Of a stretch of 64,000 nucleotides of DNA, positions 1-9,199 are shown piece by piece. The translations under genes were made by a program, and so were the position numbers. The DNA is from Undaria pinnatifida (lineage: Eukaryota; Sar; Phaeophyceae; Laminariales; Alariaceae). Numbering within the stretch: position 1 is the first letter of the stretch; each line of letters begins with the position of its first letter. The DNA is taken from NCBI GenBank assembly GCA_012845835.1, contig JABAKD010000020.1:18903146-18967145 (forward strand), written 5' to 3'. The notes below the pieces were generated by a model. That model had not been told where the DNA came from. It saw only the letters and a program-made list of their open reading frames with translations, and searched no databases.

Positions 1-246
1 CAAATTCGCGAGAACCAACTTCAGCCCTATGACTATCTACGCTGCTACTCGCACCACTCCTTGGCAGGCCTATTGCGCCCCAAGACCTGGCAAACTCCCA
101 CTGGAGCTGACTCCCCTTACTTCCCCTGCACTGGTAGCGGTTCCGACCCGCTCACCAGTAACACCAGATGCAACCTCACTAACCGCAGCAGTTCTGCGAT
201 CCATCTCCATCATTTTTGTTTTGCAAAACTGACGTACAGAGGATGA
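1..246 (+). other. Open region at window edge, possibly part of an exon
   Basis: All of 1-237 is open in frame 1 up to a TGA. Another frame has an ATG ORF from 29, and the minus strand has an ATG at 212. The frame-1 product is rich in Ser, Thr, Pro and Gly and resembles no family I know. With several frames open at once the coding strand cannot be decided, and the region may be non-coding. Confidence 0.15.
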
Positions 247-416
247 TACCTTTACTACCGTACGTACAGCGGCATTGTCGTACTGCCCTGTTATTATTTT
301 GTTATTTTAGTACTTACTTAATACAGAGGATGATGCAGCACCAATTTGTTCTTGTCCGCCATACCGGCCGGCAAAAGGCATATTTCGGGAGTACCACTAG
401 TATACGATTAATACGC

Positions 417-495
417 GCGATCGGAGGATCACACAAAATGTTGCGAACATCAGTGTCGACCAAATCCTTGATCTCGTAACTGGACTGAGTTTTAA
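417..495 (+). repeat. Dispersed repeat B, 3' fragment
   Basis: Diverged copy of the 3' end of repeat B (CGCGATCGGAG, ATCACACA, then a block like GATCTCACAGCTGGAG). The spacing of these blocks matches the fuller copy at 958-1262. Confidence 0.45.
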
Positions 496-519
496 TATTA
501 TATGTGACCTAAACCTCTT

Positions 520-957
520 GCACCCCCGTCCCCCCCCCCCCCCCCCGCCCCATTTGTTTTTTTTTTGCCTCACTTCCTCTCGCTTAAACGCCCCACCTAA
601 TATCGAAATCCGCCAGAGTAATAAACACTTCCACTTCCACGCCCTGGATATCGCTTCGTTATCTTTTTAGAGCCGTCCATGCCGCTGCTGCAATTCCCAC
701 CCACCCCCGCCCCCAACGCCCCCTCCTTCCCCACCACCCGACCATCGCCTAGACCTAGCACCACGCGTTTAGCAAACCCCTACATCTATGCGACCTAAAG
801 CCCTCCCCCCCCGCCCCCCGCCTCCCCCGCCACATTCCCCCCCCCTCCCCACAAGAAGGATTTATAATTTCCACGCACAAATTGAGCTGCCCCACCCGTC
901 CCCTCCCCCCCCTCCCGCCCCCTTTTTGATCAAAATCAGGCCCCCACGTCCTTAAAA
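520..957. other. C-rich spacer
   Basis: Contains a poly-C run near 526-546 and several shorter C-rich blocks. From about 784 it shares short blocks (ATGCGACCTAAAG, then CGCACAAATTGAG) with 8632-8910, so part of it is probably the 5' side of repeat B. No gene is seen. Confidence 0.4.
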
Positions 958-1262
958 ACTCCGCCCTCCCCTCACCGGATATTCGACTTACAGGATTCAC
1001 TTGATAAACTGATGCATTTCTTTCCGAAGCTGTCAGATTTTGTCCCCCTCAAAAACGGGTTTTATAGTTTCCGCGCACAGACTGCTTAACATCACCCTGT
1101 TGACCCTGATAGCTACACTGCTGCAGTTTCAAGGGGAGTCGCCGACCTATATCCTTAATGAGGACACACAACCCGTAATACGCGCGATCGGAGTATCACA
1201 CACAGCTTGCAAAGATGAGTTTCGACAAAATCTTCGATCTCACAGCTGGAGTGTATTTTAAT
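958..1262 (+). repeat. Dispersed repeat B, long copy
   Basis: About 305 bp. In order it has CTCCCCTCACCGG, ACTTGATAAACTGATGCA, GTCAGATTTTGTCCCCCTC, TTTATAGTTTCCGCGCACAG, TGTTGACCCTG, GGGGAGTCGCCGACCTATAT, ATCGGAGTATCACACACAG, GCTTGCAAAGATGAGTTTCG and CTCACAGCTGGAGTGTATTT. The same order recurs at 8998-9195 plus 9766-9880, 44395-44690 (minus), 53150-53430 and 63640-63905. There is no ORF and no clear terminal inverted repeat. It is probably a non-autonomous transposable element of unknown class. Confidence 0.7.
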
Positions 1263-1267
1263 TTTTG

Positions 1268-1706
1268 TAATAAACTGGTGCATTCCACAGCCGTCAGATT
1301 TTGTCCCCCTCTAAAACGGGTTTTATAGTTTCCGTGCACAGATCACGCTCTTGACCCTGGTACGAGCTACACTGCTGTAGTTCTAAGGGGAGTTGCCGAC
1401 CTATATCCCTACATTCGATGAACAATCGACGAGTAGTGGGATTGCTGAACCCTATGCGCGATAAAAATTGAAGGCAAGAACCGGGGAGGAGAAGGGATGA
1501 CACCTGTGACCACGGCTTGTCCAGAAGCTGGAAAGTGAAAGTGTGCAAAAAAAGAAAAAAAGAAAAAAGAAAAAAAAAACCCTAATGAGGAGACACCCAG
1601 CAATACGCGCGATCGGAGTATCACACACAGCTTGCAAAGATGAGTTACGACGGAATATTTGAAATATTTCATCTCACACGCCTCATAGCTGGAGTGTATT
1701 CTAACT
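1268..1706 (+). repeat. Repeat B copy interrupted by a SINE
   Basis: Repeat B begins again just after the copy at 958-1262. It runs to about 1411, is broken by a SINE fragment, and resumes at 1580 (CCCTAATGAGG) to its usual GGAGTGTATT end. The fuller copies read across this point without a break, which fixes the SINE as the later insertion. Confidence 0.65.
1412..1579 (+). mobile_element. SINE family 1, 5'-truncated copy
   Basis: Matches the 3' half of the SINE-1 copies at 44080 and 57220: GGGATTGCTGAACCCTATGC, then a block ending CTTGTCCAGAAGCTGGAAAG, then an A-rich tail with interspersed G. It is flanked by CCCTA at 1407-1411 and 1580-1584, a likely 5-bp target-site duplication. The tRNA-like head is missing, as expected after truncated reverse transcription. 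Confidence 0.7.
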
Positions 1707-1709
1707 TTT

Positions 1710-2505
1710 TACAATACTATACGTAACTTTAAAAAATGTTAATTTTTCTTTCAAAACAATCGTTTTTTATTTTTGGGCCATTCGGGCGTTGGTCCTCGGA
1801 TTGACATCGCATCGTTTTTTCCCGCGAACCCAACGGCATCCAGTAAATCACCCCGGACCCGTACGTTTAGATTCATCTATCGTGCATGACCTGGCACGAT
1901 TTTTACGATGGCAGCTGATCGCAAACTATCGTAACAGAACAAATGAGAACACGCATCCCGAACACAAATAATAACATACGGCGGAGGTTACGAGCTGGCC
2001 TGTAACTGGTATGATGCGAGGCATCAGCAATCCGCACGGACACCAGTTGTGCTGGATGGATAATAGGTGGTTGGGTGGAAACATGCAGAAAACACACGGG
2101 CAATGGCAGACGTACCATGACAGCCTACTGAAGCAACAGAAGTACTCGAACTTCTTGACTTTGGATCGCGTGTATCTGGTGGTGATGTGGTTGCAATTGC
2201 ATTTCAGTACGTACAGAAGGCGCGTGCTCGTATCGGTGTGCCAGGGACCTGAGAGCCTTGTTTGCTACTACTGCTGTTTTGGGTGCGAGTATCCCAGTGC
2301 AGTGCAGGAGAGTACCCACGGGCATTAAAAAAAATACCGTAACTCCCCGTGCACCCCCTCCCCAGTCGTAATACTGGTCTACCACGTTGCAGGTGTCCTA
2401 GTGTACCATACATGCATAAAAAGCGAGTCAGGGTACAGAGGACCAAGAGAAGCGATCTCCACCCCTCATCCCCGGTGAACAATTCACAGCAGAAATCGTG
2501 GTCCC
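1710..2505. other. No gene recognised
   Basis: Several overlapping ORFs of about 100 codons are present on both strands, including an ATG ORF at 2011-2328. None has a recognisable domain or splice context. I treat the stretch as intergenic. Confidence 0.3.
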
Positions 2506-2660
2506 GCCGTAGTGCGGTACGATTTAGTGCGGGATCCCATTTTAGTGCGGTGAAAGTCGCATGTCACGACCTCTGCCTTACAGATTACTAGTGCTGCTGT
2601 ACTGCACAATCTCAGGATAGTGCGGGGTCCTAATGTAGTGCGGGTGTTGTCGTCTGGCGA
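2506..2660 (+). repeat. Loose TAGTGCGG-type repeat
   Basis: The motif TAGTGCGG or a close variant occurs about five times at irregular spacing (GTAGTGCGGTACG, TTTAGTGCGGGAT, TTTAGTGCGGTG, GATAGTGCGGGG, TGTAGTGCGGGTG). A related repeat (TATAGTGCCGG) is at 31535-31620 and, inverted, at 49790-49945. Confidence 0.45.
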
Positions 2661-2811
2661 AGCGCCGCACAAACGACCGACCACGACTGAATATTTAGGT
2701 CTTGAGGCAGGCCGATGCGTCTGTAGGTCTCTAGCCTCTAGTCTCGTACACGATCAGCAGAGGCCCTACTGCCAGTACAAACGGAACGAACGGCTTTCCG
2801 AACGCGGCACG

Positions 2812-2932
2812 GAGAGCAAGAAAAGCAACACCAACAGAACCGCTCTCGTGCGAAGCGGGTCTCGCGGCTGAGAGCAAGAAAAGCAACACCAACATAACCG
2901 CTCTCGTGCGAAGCGAGTCTCTCGCAGCTGCA
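2812..2932 (+). repeat. 58-bp direct tandem duplication
   Basis: GAGAGCAAG starts at 2812 and again at 2870. The two 58-bp units differ at only a few positions. They are rich in AGCAAGAAAAGC and CGTGCGAAGCG. Confidence 0.8.
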
Positions 2933-2934
2933 AT

Positions 2935-3965
2935 GGGAGATATTAAGAAGAAAACGCTTGTGATACCAGAGCATCGTAGATACCCCGCCACCAGTACCAT
3001 GCTACTTGTGCCTATTCGTAGGTTGAGGGCCGCACGAGGGGAGTCCTGGAGCAGATGAAGCGTTCACCCTAAAAAAACAGCCGCCTTTCGTATAGTCTAG
3101 TCTATACGTATCGTTTAGTATCATTCCTATCTGTGACCGTCACGCGTTGTGTACTACCGGTAAAAAAAGATTGTACTGTGTACTCCCGCGTCAGCTGCTG
3201 AATATAAGAGAGGACACCAGAGGCTGCGCAAGCGACGAAATGGACAGCGCTAGCACAGACCTGCACCACGCGCACACGCAGTACTGGTAAGCGAGAGAGA
3301 GAGACAACCGCACCCCGCCCCACCATACCTCTTGAGAGTCCCGCGTGCGAGGAGCTGCCGTCACGTGCCGAGCACAATTTGCCTGCATTTGCTCCGACCC
3401 TGCTGTCGGCATGTTCGCCTCGATATTTCTCGAATTTAGACCTTCGATGACACGTGAAGACGCTTGGAGCAAACGCTGCTTCCCATCAACCTCTGCGGTC
3501 CTGCTACCAGCGTGTATGGGCGTACCTCGCTGGTCATCACCTTCACGCATCCACCCTGTATTGCGATGCTTCAGTGCTGCAGGTAGCTAGCTGCAGGCCA
3601 GAAGCCTTCCCGCTACTACCAAATCCAGGTCCAACGATTGGTCAATAATCCCACCGCAAATATGTACTCCGGAGTATTATACAACTATATACCTAGACCT
3701 CGCCCCCTTCGGACGTCTCGCTCGGCATATCCTCCCCCCTCTCAGCCCTTCTCAGCACGTAATTGCCGAAAAGAAAATTAGTTGCTGGGGAAAAGAACCG
3801 TCCCGAAGTTCCTTGCCTTCCTTGCTTTCCCTAGTCTCATTCTTACTTACTTTTTAGCTCTCATTCTCTGATCTTTACTGCTTGCTCTCTGATATTTTTA
3901 TTTTGCTTTTTCAGCAACTTCTTTTTTGTACTTTTATTTGAAGTTGGCCAATTGCTGGCTGTTGA
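2935..3965. other. No gene recognised; upstream of the 4-kb gene
   Basis: Short overlapping ORFs occur on both strands at 3190-3650 with no known motif. The stretch 3830-3925 is pyrimidine-rich and ends with a good 3' splice-site look (GCTTTTTCAG at about 3905-3914). It could hold the promoter or a 5' exon of the gene that follows, but no ATG-led exon in the right frame was found. Confidence 0.3.
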
Positions 3966-4422
3966 GAGGGAATTGCCGTTGACGGCTGCAAACAATTTGA
4001 ATTTGAAATTTGCCGGATCGGCAATAACAATTTGAAGTTGAAATTTGCGAAGCGGACGAAGGCTAGTGCGGGAGGAGGCTCCGCCAACAGTGGGGGTGGT
4101 GGAGGTTCAGGATCAGGCGTGTGGAAGCTGGTCGGGCAAGAACGGGACTCAGCTTCTTCTGGCAATCCTGATTGGCCGTGCCCGAGCAAGGGTTGTGACG
4201 GCTTCCTCATCGCACGAAATAGGAGAAACAGGAGTTCCCAGTACGCTGTCTGCGACACCTGCAGGAGTGACGAGCCTTCCACGTGCCAAGCTTTTCATAA
4301 CCTTAACAAGAAGCACTGGGGAAGCGGCGACAACCCTCGTGTGTGTGACTGGTGTGACGCGGACACCTGTGATTCACCTTCGATCGGCGTCCCTAACGAA
4401 GGAGCTGAGAGCTTGACGAAAC
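3966..4422 (+). CDS. Exon of an unknown Cys-rich protein (plus-strand gene)
   Basis: The frame is open from 3966 (after a TGA at 3963) to a good donor, AAAC|GTGAGT, at 4422/4423. The product has a basic start, a Gly/Ser linker (GGGGGSGSG), then CPSKGC, CDTC, CDWC and DADTC clusters, which suggests a metal-binding or disulphide-rich domain. I recognise no family. No in-frame ATG is present, so the start is probably in an exon further upstream. A second frame is also open (to 4416) but ends in a stop before the donor and lacks the Cys pattern. The exon ends in phase 1, which fits the small exon at 4621 and then the phase-0 exon at 5475. The join is inferred, not shown. Confidence 0.38.
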
Positions 4423-4439
4423 GTGAGTTACATTTCTGT

Positions 4440-5040
4440 TGTTGTGCTGTGATTTCTTTTTCATGCGTACAAACACACTTTTGCATGTACGAGTATGATA
4501 CGTGTACGGGGCAGTCCCGTCATCGCGGTGTAAGCGGGAATTGTACAAGTACTCAGGTCTACGAGTAGACCTTTGCAGTGACGCTAGCTGTGTGATGCGA
4601 TTTCTTTTTCCTACGTACAGCCAAACACACTTACTTCATGTATGTACGACTACGAGTACGGGGCAGTCTCGTCATCGGGGTAAGCGGGGGTTGAACAAGT
4701 GGTTCATGCAGTGACGCTTTGTGCTGTGATATAAACACACGTTTTGGATGTACGACTGCGACTACGTGGTATCTATACATGTAAGACGCAATGAAAACGG
4801 GCAAGTCTCATCACGGGGGTCAGCCAGGGTTGTAAAAATGGTCCATGCAGTAATAAATAACACAGCAGCATGATACCTCAGCACCAGTCGCAGTACACAC
4901 TGGAGGTTGATATATAGCAGTAAACAGAAGCTGAAGTTAACCTGGGTGATGCTGGAGAGCAGTCCCGTGATTGGGGTTAGCGAGTTGTTCATGTAGTGAC
5001 GCGGTGTACTACTACTGTTACTCATTTTTCATACAACCAC
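4440..5040 (+). repeat. Degenerate tandem repeats in an intron
   Basis: A block of the form TGTGAT-TTTCTTTTTC-GTACA-AAACACACTT followed by ACGGGGCAGTC-CGTCATC-GTAAGCGGG recurs near 4448, 4591 and 4720, and more distantly near 4950-5040. Spacing is about 130-285 bp. The second copy has a complete acceptor and donor and is called as an exon at 4621-4679. The first copy has ACAA where the acceptor would need ACAG. Confidence 0.55.
4621..4679 (+). CDS. Possible small exon of the plus-strand gene
   Basis: A polypyrimidine stretch and TACGTACAG precede position 4621, and GGG|GTAAGC follows 4679. The 59 nt take in phase 1 and leave in phase 0, exactly the change needed to link the exon ending at 4422 to the one starting at 5475. 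The segment reads roughly KHTYFMYVRLRVRGSLVIG. The phase fit is the main argument; the sequence is part of a degenerate repeat, so chance is possible. Confidence 0.25.
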
Positions 5041-5474
5041 ATGAACTCTTTGTATTAACGAGTACAAGTAGGGTGCGCAACCTCTTCAGGAATCGCAGTA
5101 CACGTCGGTCGTAATAGTGTTGATAGCAGCAGTAATAGAGTAGTACCGAACAATATATATAGCAGGTACTGTCTCTTACCCTTCGTTGTCGGTATTCCGC
5201 CGGTAGGCCTTATATAGCAGTATACCGGGGCTTACGCTTACCAGTTGCGACTGTGAATCCCGTTCGTTCCTGTCCCAGTGGTGGTTTCATAGGTGTTAGC
5301 AACGTTGTGGTACCAGGCAGGGCTTTGCCCATAAACGACCGCTTTCATTACAACAGCAGTGTTAAATTGTACGACTTCCTTTCCAACTTTGGAAATCGAC
5401 GACAGCTACGTGGCCTTACTATTTTGAACATTCACTGAACGCAAGGTATTCCCATCCGTTGTTGTCGTTTGCAG

Positions 5475-5642
5475 AATCCCTGCGAAGCAGCCGCCGAGGG
5501 CCGCCAAGTCGGCGAGGACATAAACACGAAGTGCACCGGCGACATCAAGGTCGGTGACCTCCTGAAGAAGGCAGGCGACCACTTGCTCGATATACATCCC
5601 GCATTCCATTCCCACGGTGCCACGAGGGCGTTCGACATCGAG
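5475..5642 (+). CDS. Symmetric 168-nt exon, first copy
   Basis: The acceptor TCGTTTGCAG ends at 5474 and the donor ATCGAG|GTACGT is at 5642/5643. Only the phase-0 frame is open; it encodes 56 residues beginning NPCEAAAEGRQVGED and ending GATRAFDIE. The mix of acidic and basic residues with two Cys looks like an ordinary soluble protein segment, but I recognise no family. The length is a multiple of three and both introns are phase 0, so a transcript could include this exon, its duplicate at 6405, or both, without a frameshift. Confidence 0.5.
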
Positions 5643-6404
5643 GTACGTTCCACTCTTATCTTGCGTCCTGTGTGTCACGAGTCGAGACATCCATGTCTCT
5701 TGCTCAAGACTAGGGGATGGCGTGCGGATATAGTCTATGAAGTGCGGCTCTTTTTCCAAGTACCAAGAGCAAGTACAACAATACCACAACAATTACTAAC
5801 AGCGAAAGGAGCTCCAATAGCAGTTAACACTGGAGGTTGATATATAGCAGTAAACAGAAGCTGAAGTTAACCTGGGTGATGCTGGAGAGCAGTCCCGTGA
5901 TTGGGGTTAGCGAGTTGTTCATGTAGTGACGCGGTGTACTACTACTGTTGCTCATTTTTCATACAACCACATGAACTCTTTGTATTAACGAGTACAAGTA
6001 GGGTGCGCAACCTCTTCAGGAATCGCAGTACACGTCGGTCGTAATAGTGTTGATAGCAGCAGTAATAGAGTAGTACCGAACAATATATACAGCAGGTACT
6101 GTCTCTTACCCTTCGTTGTCGGTATTCCGCCGGTAGGCCTTATATAGCAATATACCGGGGCTTACGCTTACCAGTTGCGACTGTGAATCCCGTTCGTTCC
6201 TGTCCCAGTGGTGGTTTCATAGGTGTTAGCAACGTTGTGGTACCAGGCAGGGCTTTGCCCATAAACGACCGCTTTCATTACAACAGCAGTGTTAAATTGT
6301 ACGACTTCCTTTCCAACTTTGGAAATCGACGACAGCTACGTGGCCTTACTATTTTGAACATTCACTGAACGCAAGGTATTCCCATCCGTTGTTGTCGTTT
6401 GCAG

Positions 6405-6572
6405 AATCCCTGCGAAGCAGCCGCCGAGGGCCGCCAAGTCGGCGAGGACATAAACACGAAGTGCACCGGCGACATCAAGGTCGGTGACCTCCTGAAGAAG
6501 GCAGGCGACCACTTGCTCGATATACATCCCGCATTCCATTCCCACGGTGCCACGAGGGCGTTCGACATCGAG
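6405..6572 (+). CDS. Symmetric 168-nt exon, duplicated copy
   Basis: Copy of the exon at 5475-5642 at offset 930, with the same acceptor, donor and 56-residue product. No change in the coding part was seen. The only differences noticed lie in the intron sequence. Being in phase, it could be spliced in tandem with the first copy or used as a mutually exclusive alternative. Whether both are used cannot be told from sequence. Confidence 0.5.
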
Positions 6573-6808
6573 GTACGTTCCACTCTTATCTTGCGTCCTG
6601 TGTGTCACGAGTCGAGACATCCATGTCTCTTGCTCAAGACTAGGGGATGGCGTGCGGATATAGTCTATGAAGTGCGGCTCTTTTTCCAAGTACCAAGAGC
6701 AAGTACAACAATACCACAACAATTACTAACAGCGTAAGGAGCTCCAATAATTTGGATGGTTACGACGTCTGCTGGAGAGAAGTACGAATACTTTTTTACA
6801 CCTACTTA

Positions 6809-6894
6809 TGTTATAAGGCTTAGTTTGGGTAAGCTATTGGTTAACCTGTGCAAGTGGTCAAACGGACTAAAAGTACCCCACTAATACCTTAACA
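6809..6894 (+). repeat. TRIM 5' terminal repeat
   Basis: 86 bp, TGTTATAAGG to CCTTAACA. The first and last five bases are inverted (TGTTA/TAACA), typical of LTR ends. Confidence 0.85.
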
Positions 6895-7097
6895 AATGGC
6901 GTCGTCGACAGACCATGGGTTTTTGGGTCGTGGGTTCGATCCCCACATCCACCATAATAAACTTTTTCAGATTTTCCCATGGCGAACTTGAAAAATACTC
7001 TCCCCGGCTTACCCAGGAAATGAAACGGCTTGGATAAATGACAGGTCCGCCCGTATATACGGCCGACCTTCTATCCCGCCGTTTAAGGGGGGGAGAG

Positions 7098-7180
7098 TGT
7101 TATAAGGCTTAGTTTGGGTAAGCTATTGGTTAACCTGTGCAAGTGGTCAAACGGACTAATACCCCACTAATTCCTTGACA
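7098..7180 (+). repeat. TRIM 3' terminal repeat
   Basis: 83 bp, same as 6809-6894 apart from a few substitutions and a 3-bp length difference. Preceded by the purine tract at 7085-7097. Confidence 0.85.
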
Positions 7181-7222
7181 CTTATCGACGTTCTCCCGCC
7201 CTGCTTCAACGTTTGTGGACAG

Positions 7223-7327
7223 ATCCACAAGACCATCGACAAAAAACAAGAGTGCAAGGTGCTGGGTACCTCCGCTGAGGAGGAAGAGTCCAAGCAAGCC
7301 TGCATGCTCCTTCGGAAGCAATGTTGA
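7223..7327 (+). CDS. Terminal exon of the plus-strand gene
   Basis: A pyrimidine-rich stretch and TTTGTGGACAG precede 7223. The frame runs 34 codons to a TGA at 7325-7327 and begins IHKTIDKKQECKVLG, with three Cys and an acidic run. Phase 0 joins directly to the exon ending FDIE. The same frame is open upstream to about 7181 and includes two more Cys (PPCFNVC), so the true acceptor could lie further left and may have been altered by the TRIM insertion. No family is recognised. Confidence 0.42.
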   Translation: MHKTIDKKQECKVLGTSAEEEESKQACMLLRKQC

Positions 7328-8100
7328 CAGCACGTTCTTTATAGAACGTTAAGTTGTGGTTTATTATACCAGCATCGTTTTTTGAGAACTATGCCTAAAT
7401 GCGTGCTCTTCGTCTTTCAGGAATACAAATGTACTTCACATGTTTGCGGTGTGTGCGTTCAAGTTCCTGCTTCCAGCATGTTTTTTTTGGCACTGCGCTC
7501 CTTTACATCTTAAGTTGTAGTTTTCCTGTCTCTATCCTTGACAAGCGCGTGCCTGGTGTTTATGCACTTTGCGATAATTTATTGTTGATGATCGACTTAG
7601 AGAGAGAGTTATTGAAGTGTACAGGACCTACATAGGCGCTACCTGAGAGGTGGAAGGATATGCCAAGGAAGTCCTCCGACTTGCCCATCATGGATTGGGC
7701 GAATGGATGATAATAACAAACTCATAATCATAATCGTCTCTATCCTGTACCGTTGTACTATATATGGACCTCTTGGCATTTTCAAGTCGCCAGTTGCGCC
7801 ATTTGTGCTTCTTTTCCGCCTTTCTACTGAATGTCTATTCCTCCTTCCGCAAGCGTAGCGGGCGGCGCCCAGCCGCCCGCGAGCGAAGCCCTTGTATTAT
7901 ACATACATTTACAAAGTACGTATCACGTATCACGTTGTTGTTGTTGCGCGTACCTGTTACCAGGTATCAGGGTATCACGAAACAGGTACGTAGTCTACTT
8001 GTATTTATAGTGCAGTACAGCAGTAGTATACCTCGTACTACAGTTGTAGTGCGTATCATTTTCGTTATTGCTGGGTGTAGGATTTTATAATTAATTTTCA
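7328..8100. other. 3' flank of the plus-strand gene; no gene recognised
   Basis: Begins with the probable 3' UTR. A short perfect hairpin, ACGTTCT-TTAT-AGAACGT, sits about 7338-7355. A 78-codon ATG ORF (7399-7635) is Cys/Phe/Leu-rich and looks spurious. Nothing else is supported. Confidence 0.35.
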
Positions 8101-8165
8101 AGGACGTCAGCCGTGAGTTTGACGAATTTCAGGTCAATACTCATCTTTGCAAGCTGCGTTGTAGG
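8101..8165 (-). repeat. Repeat B, 3' fragment
   Basis: Reads GACGTCAGCCGTGAGTTTGA and TACTCATCTTTGCAAGCTGC on the plus strand, the reverse complement of the repeat-B 3' end. Confidence 0.6.
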
Positions 8166-8304
8166 ATTTGTTTTGGCCGATGTTTTTCGCGAGCCGCTAG
8201 AGACGTGGGCGGCGCTGGGGCGGCGGAAAGCGGACAAATAAAAAAAGTCAATCGCCTAGACCTACGAGCACCACGCGTCGTGAAGTAAGTTCCTACCAGG
8301 TACC

Positions 8305-8622
8305 TTTTTTTTTTTTTTTTTTTTTTTTTGCACACTTTTACTTTCCAGCTTCTGGGCAAGCCGTGGTCACAGGTGTCGTCCCTTTCCCCCCCCGGTTCTT
8401 ACCTTCAATTTTTATCGCGCGTAGGGTTCAGCAATCCCACTGCTCGTCGATTTTTCACCGAGTGTTGCTAACTCACGCTCTCGCGCTTTCCGCAAGTCAA
8501 TTTGTGCACAAGAAAAAGTCCCCACGAATTTATACGACGAGTATGCACTCGGGGGGATTCGAACTCACGAAACTGACCTATACCAGGCTCTAGGATAACC
8601 TGATACGCCGCCGGGGCGACCG
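8305..8622 (-). mobile_element. SINE family 1, full-length copy
   Basis: On the minus strand a tRNA-like head starts at 8622 (CCGGTCGCCCCGGCGGCGTA) and carries GTGAGTTCGAATCCCCC, a canonical pol III B box. The body includes TTTCTTGTGCACAAATTGAC and GGAAAGCGCGAGAGCGTGAG, and it ends in a 25-nt poly(A), seen as T at 8305-8329. Order and length match the copies at 44080 and 57220. It codes for nothing and would need LINE enzymes to move. Confidence 0.85.
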
Positions 8623-8624
8623 GT

Positions 8625-9195
8625 TGGTATACATTTATGCGACCTAAAGCGGTTGAAACCGCCCCCCCTCGTTTTACCCCCCCTGCCCCCCCCCCCCCCC
8701 CCGCGGCCGTCTCGAAAGGGATATGCGTGGTGAATGGTCAATTGACTAAGTAAGGCAAGCAACAAATAATGAGCACGCCCCCCCCCCCCTCCCGCCTCGA
8801 AAGCTCCGCTCTCCCCTCACCGGTTGTACGACTTACGGGATATACAGGATAATAAACTGATGCATTCCTTCCACGACCGTCAGATTGGTTTTAGTTTCCG
8901 CGCACAGATTGAGTTGCCCCCGCACCCCCCCCGCACCCGCCCCCGCCCCCCTTTTCAAACCCCCCGCCCCCCCCGCCCCCGGCCCCCACGCCCTTACAAG
9001 CTCCGCTCTCCCCTCACCGGTTATACGACTTACAGGATATACTTGATAAACTGATGCATTTCCTTCCACAGCTGTCAGATTTTGTCCCCCTCAAAACGGC
9101 TTTTAAAGTTTCCGCGCACAGATTGGTAGACATCACCCTGTTGGCCCTGGTACACGCTACACTGCTGTAGTTCCAAGGGGAGTCGCCGACCTAAT
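8625..9195 (+). repeat. Repeat B, two partial copies with C-rich spacers
   Basis: Two successive 5' portions of repeat B begin at about 8806 and 8998 (TCTCCCCTCACCGGTT, then TGATGCATT and TTTCCGCGCACAGATTG), separated by long C-rich stretches. The second continues to GGGGAGTCGCCGACCTA at about 9192, where a LINE fragment interrupts it. A short family C fragment (TCGAAAGGGATATGCGTGG) is at about 8713-8770. Confidence 0.65.
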
Positions 9196-9199
9196 TTTT

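Larger units (their letters stand above)
4894..6749 (+). repeat. Near-identical 930-bp tandem segmental duplication
   Basis: 4894-5819 is repeated at 5824-6749 with a constant offset of 930 bp. By eye I see only about four or five differences (for example TGTTACTC against TGTTGCTC, and AGCGAAAGG against AGCGTAAGG), so the event is recent. Each unit carries one complete candidate exon with its acceptor and donor. Collapse or mis-assembly is possible, but the scattered differences argue for two real copies. Confidence 0.9.
6809..7180 (+). mobile_element. TRIM-like miniature LTR element, complete
   Basis: A 372-bp element with direct terminal repeats at 6809-6894 and 7098-7180 that begin TGTTATAAGG and end in ACA. 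TGGCGTCGTCGACAG starts two bases inside the left repeat, the position and TGG start expected of a tRNA primer-binding site. AAGGGGGGGAGAG directly precedes the right repeat, as a polypurine tract should. CTTA flanks both sides (6805-6808 and 7181-7184). There is no ORF, so it must depend on another element's enzymes. An internal segment (6933-6957) folds as a tRNA T-arm with GGGTTCGATCCCC. It lies in a presumed intron just before the exon at 7223. Confidence 0.85.

Noticed and set aside
4621-9000. CRISPR-like array in the spaced repeats
   Set aside because: Repeats are diverged, irregularly spaced and lie in a eukaryotic intron. No regular repeat-spacer structure or cas gene is present.
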